This document shows, piece by piece, positions 16,019 to 18,128 of a stretch of DNA of 18,128 bases. The position numbers and the translations under genes are program-made. Numbering within the stretch: the stretch's first letter is position 1; every line of letters begins with the position of its first letter. Source of the stretch: Bacteroidales bacterium UBA1745 (GTDB lineage: Bacteria; Bacteroidota; Bacteroidia; Bacteroidales; UBA932); contig DCHT01000016.1 in the NCBI GenBank assembly GCA_002314885.1, positions 1 to 18,128 on the forward strand. Reading direction: 5' to 3'. A model generated the notes under the pieces. It worked only from the letters and a program-made list of their open reading frames with translations, was not told the origin of the DNA and made no database searches.

Positions 16019-17215
16019 ATGCGCCGCCTGTTTGCCATATTGACCGTTTTGCTTCTGCCGTGCTTTGCCAGTGCCCAGAAGATGGATATTTCCCATTGGT
16101 CCTTCGGAGCATACGGGCGTGGTTCGCATCTTTTCGACACCAAGAATATCTACGACAATCTCATCGTCGGCAAGGACTATGCGACCGCCGGTGTCGAAGC
16201 GCGTTACAACACTCATCCCAAGGACAGCAGCTGGTTTGCACAGGCGCTGAATTTTCCGACTTTCGGACTCGCTTTCTCGTTTGAGAATATGGCGAGCCTG
16301 GGATTCAAGAATTCTTCTTCTCTGAGCAATATCTACAATCTCTACGGCACTGCGAAGTTCGATGCATATAAGTGCTCATTCTTCAGTTTCGGTCCTTTCG
16401 CCGAACTCGGTGCATCCTACGCGAGCAAGCGTTATGACGCCCAGGAGAACCCCTATAATATTTATATAGGTTCGCGTGGATTTGCGGTCGTAGGCATAGG
16501 TCTCGAGGCTCGTTTCCTCATTGCAAAGCATTGGGAGACAGGCATTAACGCTCTGCTTTATCATCATTCCAACGGTATGCTCGGCGTGCCGAACTACGGC
16601 TTCAACGAGGTCGGTGCGAGCGTGTTCCTTCGCTATCACGTGGGGGAGCCGTATATGAAGCAGACGAGCAAGGTGCTCAAGCCGGATTTCACCCGCAAGC
16701 TGCATTGGGACATCTATGCTTCCTATGCGGTCCACAGCTGTCAGGGCGAATGGAGGGCCTACAATCAGTCTGTCAGCGATCCTGACGAGAAGGTTTCGAA
16801 GTTCAAGGCCTGGCCCCGTGCAGTGCTCGGTTTCGACTGCTGCTACCGCTACCATCCGATTTTTGCGACGGGCATTGGCATAGACCTCTTCTATACTTCG
16901 AATATTTCCGCTTTGAAGGGTTGCGACCAAAAGCTGCATCCGGAAGAGTATCCGAATCTGAAGTACTGTCCTTTCTATACCGGTGTGGCCGCGATGCAGG
17001 AGTTCCGTTATGGCAATTTCGCCGCCCATATCGTTGTGGGCGTATATACCTTCAAGCGTCTCGGTATAGAGGAGGACCTCGGCTGGAGTTACCAGCGTGC
17101 CGGTTTCCGCTACTATTTCCCTAAACTCGCCAATACCTTCATCGGCTTCGATATGCGAGCTCACCAGTTTGACACTTCCGACTGTCTTGAATGGACTATC
17201 GGTATAAGACTTTAA
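16019..17215 (+). CDS. PagL-like outer-membrane barrel (putative lipid A deacylase / acyloxyacyl hydrolase)
   Basis: The product is 398 residues with a clear signal peptide: RR, a hydrophobic run and ASA before Gln20. The body alternates aromatic and hydrophobic residues and ends in a C-terminal strand EWTIGIRL, as in outer-membrane beta-barrels. YHHSNGMLGVPNYG (181-194) resembles the PagL active-site strand. There His126, Ser128 and Glu140 of Pseudomonas PagL would correspond to His182, Ser184 and Glu197, though the Ser-Glu distance is one residue longer here. PagL removes the 3-O-linked acyl chain of lipid A. The protein is more than twice the length of PagL (about 150 residues); the second half, after about 215, has further barrel-like strands of unknown role. 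Activity is inferred. It lies 3 bases after the FAD oxidoreductase gene and 12 bases before mntP. Confidence 0.75.
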   Translation: MRRLFAILTVLLLPCFASAQKMDISHWSFGAYGRGSHLFDTKNIYDNLIVGKDYATAGVEARYNTHPKDSSWFAQALNFPTFGLAFSFENMASLGFKNSSSLSNIYNLYGTAKFDAYKCSFFSFGPFAELGASYASKRYDAQENPYNIYIGSRGFAVVGIGLEARFLIAKHWETGINALLYHHSNGMLGVPNYGFNEVGASVFLRYHVGEPYMKQTSKVLKPDFTRKLHWDIYASYAVHSCQGEWRAYNQSVSDPDEKVSKFKAWPRAVLGFDCCYRYHPIFATGIGIDLFYTSNISALKGCDQKLHPEEYPNLKYCPFYTGVAAMQEFRYGNFAAHIVVGVYTFKRLGIEEDLGWSYQRAGFRYYFPKLANTFIGFDMRAHQFDTSDCLEWTIGIRL

Positions 17216-17227
17216 TATTTCATTGCT

Positions 17228-17830
17228 ATGTCATTTTTCGATATACTCCTCATTGCAATAGGTCTTTCAATGGACGCGTTCGCGGTTTCGATAGGGAAGG
17301 GCCTCTCCGTCAAGAAGACCACAGTGGGCAATGCCCTCACGGTCGGATTCTGGTTCGGCGGTTTCCAGGCTCTGATGCCTCTGATCGGCTATTTCCTGAT
17401 AATCTGGTTCTCTAACATTCCTGCAATCCAGACTGTGATCGAGGCTTGTGACCACTGGGTGGCTTTCGTGCTGCTCGCCCTCATCGGCGGCAATATGCTG
17501 CGCGAGGCCTTCTCCAAGGGGGATGAGTGCGAGATTATGGATTCTTCCTTCGGCTTCAAGACTATGTTCGTGATGGCCATCGCCACCAGCATAGACGCGC
17601 TCGCCACCGGAATCACCTTCGGCTGTCTCGACAGCACGTCTGCGGACGTTCAGACCCTCTCCATCTGGGCTGACATCGCAATCATAGGCGTGACGACTTT
17701 CCTCTTCTCCGTCGTCGGCCTCAAGATCGGCAACTTCGTCGGCTGCAAGTTCCACCGCGGCGCCGAGATGCTCGGCGGCTTCGTCCTTATCGCCATCGGC
17801 CTCAAAGTCCTCCTGGAGCATCTCCTCTAG
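17228..17830 (+). CDS. mntP: Manganese efflux pump MntP
   Basis: MntP exports Mn2+ across the inner membrane. The 200-residue product has six predicted membrane segments at about 4-24, 35-60, 76-95, 110-132, 146-166 and 180-198. The two inverted halves each carry the hallmark acidic site: Asp16 in LSMDAFAVS and Asp123 in TSIDALATG. Glycine-rich GFWFGGFQALMPLIG (40-54) is also typical. Length is close to that of E. coli MntP (188). The ATG at 17228 gives MSFFDILLIAIGLSMDAFA, the family N-terminus. Only 12 bases separate it from the preceding gene, so there is no room for a yybP-ykoY manganese riboswitch directly upstream. Expression probably follows the tsaD operon. A repeat-derived hairpin lies 9 bases after its TAG. 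Confidence 0.96.
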   Translation: MSFFDILLIAIGLSMDAFAVSIGKGLSVKKTTVGNALTVGFWFGGFQALMPLIGYFLIIWFSNIPAIQTVIEACDHWVAFVLLALIGGNMLREAFSKGDECEIMDSSFGFKTMFVMAIATSIDALATGITFGCLDSTSADVQTLSIWADIAIIGVTTFLFSVVGLKIGNFVGCKFHRGAEMLGGFVLIAIGLKVLLEHLL

Positions 17831-17868
17831 TTGGCGCAGAAGTAGTGCCACTAGTACTGCACCACTTT
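17831..17868. repeat. 38-bp direct repeat, copy 1
   Basis: The stretch from TTGGC to CACTTT recurs 111 bases downstream at 17942-17979 with one mismatch (G/T at the sixth base); the last 32 bases are identical. Inside it AAGTAGTGC (17840-17848) and GCACCACTT (17859-17867) form inverted arms around a 10-base loop. They pair fully on the minus strand if one G-U pair is allowed, and with one A-C mismatch on the plus strand. The copy begins at the first base after the mntP stop. Confidence 0.85.
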
Positions 17869-17918
17869 CCGCGTCCTTTTCGCTGGTTTTTCCCGCTTCC
17901 CCTCGTGCTGCACCCCGT

Positions 17919-17936
17919 GTGCAGTGCGTTCTGCAC
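17919..17936. repeat. Inverted repeat between the two direct repeat copies
   Basis: GTGCAG and CTGCAC form perfect 6-base arms around TGCGTT. The CTGCACTGGTTTT that follows resembles the CTGCACCACTTTT end of the flanking direct repeats, so this may be a decayed third copy. Confidence 0.45.
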
Positions 17937-17941
17937 TGGTT

Positions 17942-17979
17942 TTGGCTCAGAAGTAGTGCCACTAGTACTGCACCACTTT
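17942..17979. repeat. 38-bp direct repeat, copy 2
   Basis: Second copy of the element at 17831-17868, with one mismatch, at an offset of 111 bases. It has the same internal inverted arms (17951-17959 and 17970-17978) and is followed by a longer T run. Confidence 0.85.
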
Positions 17980-17983
17980 TTTT
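17951..17983 (+). terminator. Possible intrinsic terminator for the tsaD-mntP operon
   Basis: A hairpin with 9-base arms, one A-C mismatch and a 10-base loop runs directly into seven T (17977-17983). The stem is imperfect and lies within a repeat, so termination is plausible rather than shown. The equivalent hairpin in copy 1 has only three T after it. Confidence 0.35.
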
Positions 17984-18000
17984 CATTGCCTCGTACGCCC

Positions 18001-18102
18001 TTCTCAAGTACAAAATGGTCGGTTTTTGTGCACGAAAACTGGAACGGCCAATTCTCAGGCACAAATTAGGTGGTTTTTGTTCACGAAAAATGGGAGGATA
18101 GC
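18001..18102. repeat. Tandem repeat, two units of about 51 bp
   Basis: Units 18001-18051 and 18052-18102 both begin TTCTCA and share ACAAA, then GGTTTTTGT, then CACGAAAA, then TGG at the same spacing. I count 34 of the first 42 positions identical; the last 9 bases diverge. A shorter GGTTTTGT at 18112 may be the start of a further decayed unit. No conserved open frame runs through both units, so this looks non-coding. The array may continue past the right edge. Confidence 0.75.
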
Positions 18103-18128
18103 ACGGCGGGTGGTTTTGTCGGCCGGGG

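Noticed and set aside
16376..17164. 262-residue minus-strand open frame inside the PagL-like gene
   Set aside because: Shadow of the plus-strand coding sequence; no recognisable domain.
17216..17227. Manganese riboswitch ahead of mntP
   Set aside because: The gap is only 12 bases, far too short for a yybP-ykoY aptamer, and none is recognised in the preceding coding region.
17802..18062. 86-residue minus-strand open frame with repeated KWCSTSGTTS
   Set aside because: The protein-level repetition simply reflects the 38-bp DNA repeat; low complexity, overlaps the mntP end, no start context. Treated as a non-coding repeat patch.
17831..18128. CRISPR array
   Set aside because: Only two or three diverged copies of each repeat, no uniform spacer length and no cas genes in the window.

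Overview
The window reads as a stretch of ordinary chromosome from a member of the Bacteroidales with fairly GC-rich DNA. Three things point there. The intergenic promoters carry the Bacteroidetes -7 element TAnnTTTG. The secreted N-acetylhexosaminidase is a GH20 lipoprotein. The divergent arrangement of tamB and tsaD fits the phylum. The exact genus is not visible; a Rikenellaceae- or Cryptobacteroides-like gut or rumen lineage is a guess. I see no phage, transposase, CRISPR or defence genes.

Layout. (1) Bases 1-2618, minus strand: the N-terminal three quarters of pyruvate:ferredoxin oxidoreductase (nifJ), running off the left edge. (2) Bases 2619-2735: a short divergent promoter region. (3) Bases 2736-5545, plus strand: tRNA-Arg(CCG), an unrecognised 72-residue protein, fabD and a GH20 lipoprotein, packed with gaps of 9-19 bases. 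(4) Bases 13338 down to 5531, minus strand: a tight operon of tamB, an RsmI-like methyltransferase, mtaB, folB and a PhnP-like metallo-hydrolase. Its genes overlap by a few bases, abut or are 5 bases apart, and its last gene overlaps the end of the GH20 gene tail to tail. (5) Bases 13339-13454: a divergent promoter region. (6) Bases 13455-17830, plus strand: tsaD, a COG2509-type FAD oxidoreductase, a PagL-like outer-membrane protein and mntP, with gaps of 2, 3 and 12 bases. (7) Bases 17831-18128: a gene-free stretch made largely of short direct, tandem and inverted repeats.

Functional themes. The left end handles central carbon and lipid precursors (pyruvate oxidation, malonyl-ACP supply). 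The tamB operon joins envelope biogenesis with tRNA modification, probable rRNA or other methylation, and folate synthesis. TsaD and MtaB, which carry out the t6A step and the following 2-methylthio step at tRNA A37, sit on the two arms of one divergent promoter region. The right operon adds an envelope lipid-modifying candidate and manganese export.

I did not find a convincing undescribed system. The points most worth a second look are: the absence of any ATG, GTG or TTG start ahead of the TamB membrane anchor (ATT at 13338 is the best candidate); the repeat-rich tail; the 72-residue protein with an internal W-x2-LT-x5-[KR]-I duplication; and the divergent tsaD/mtaB layout.
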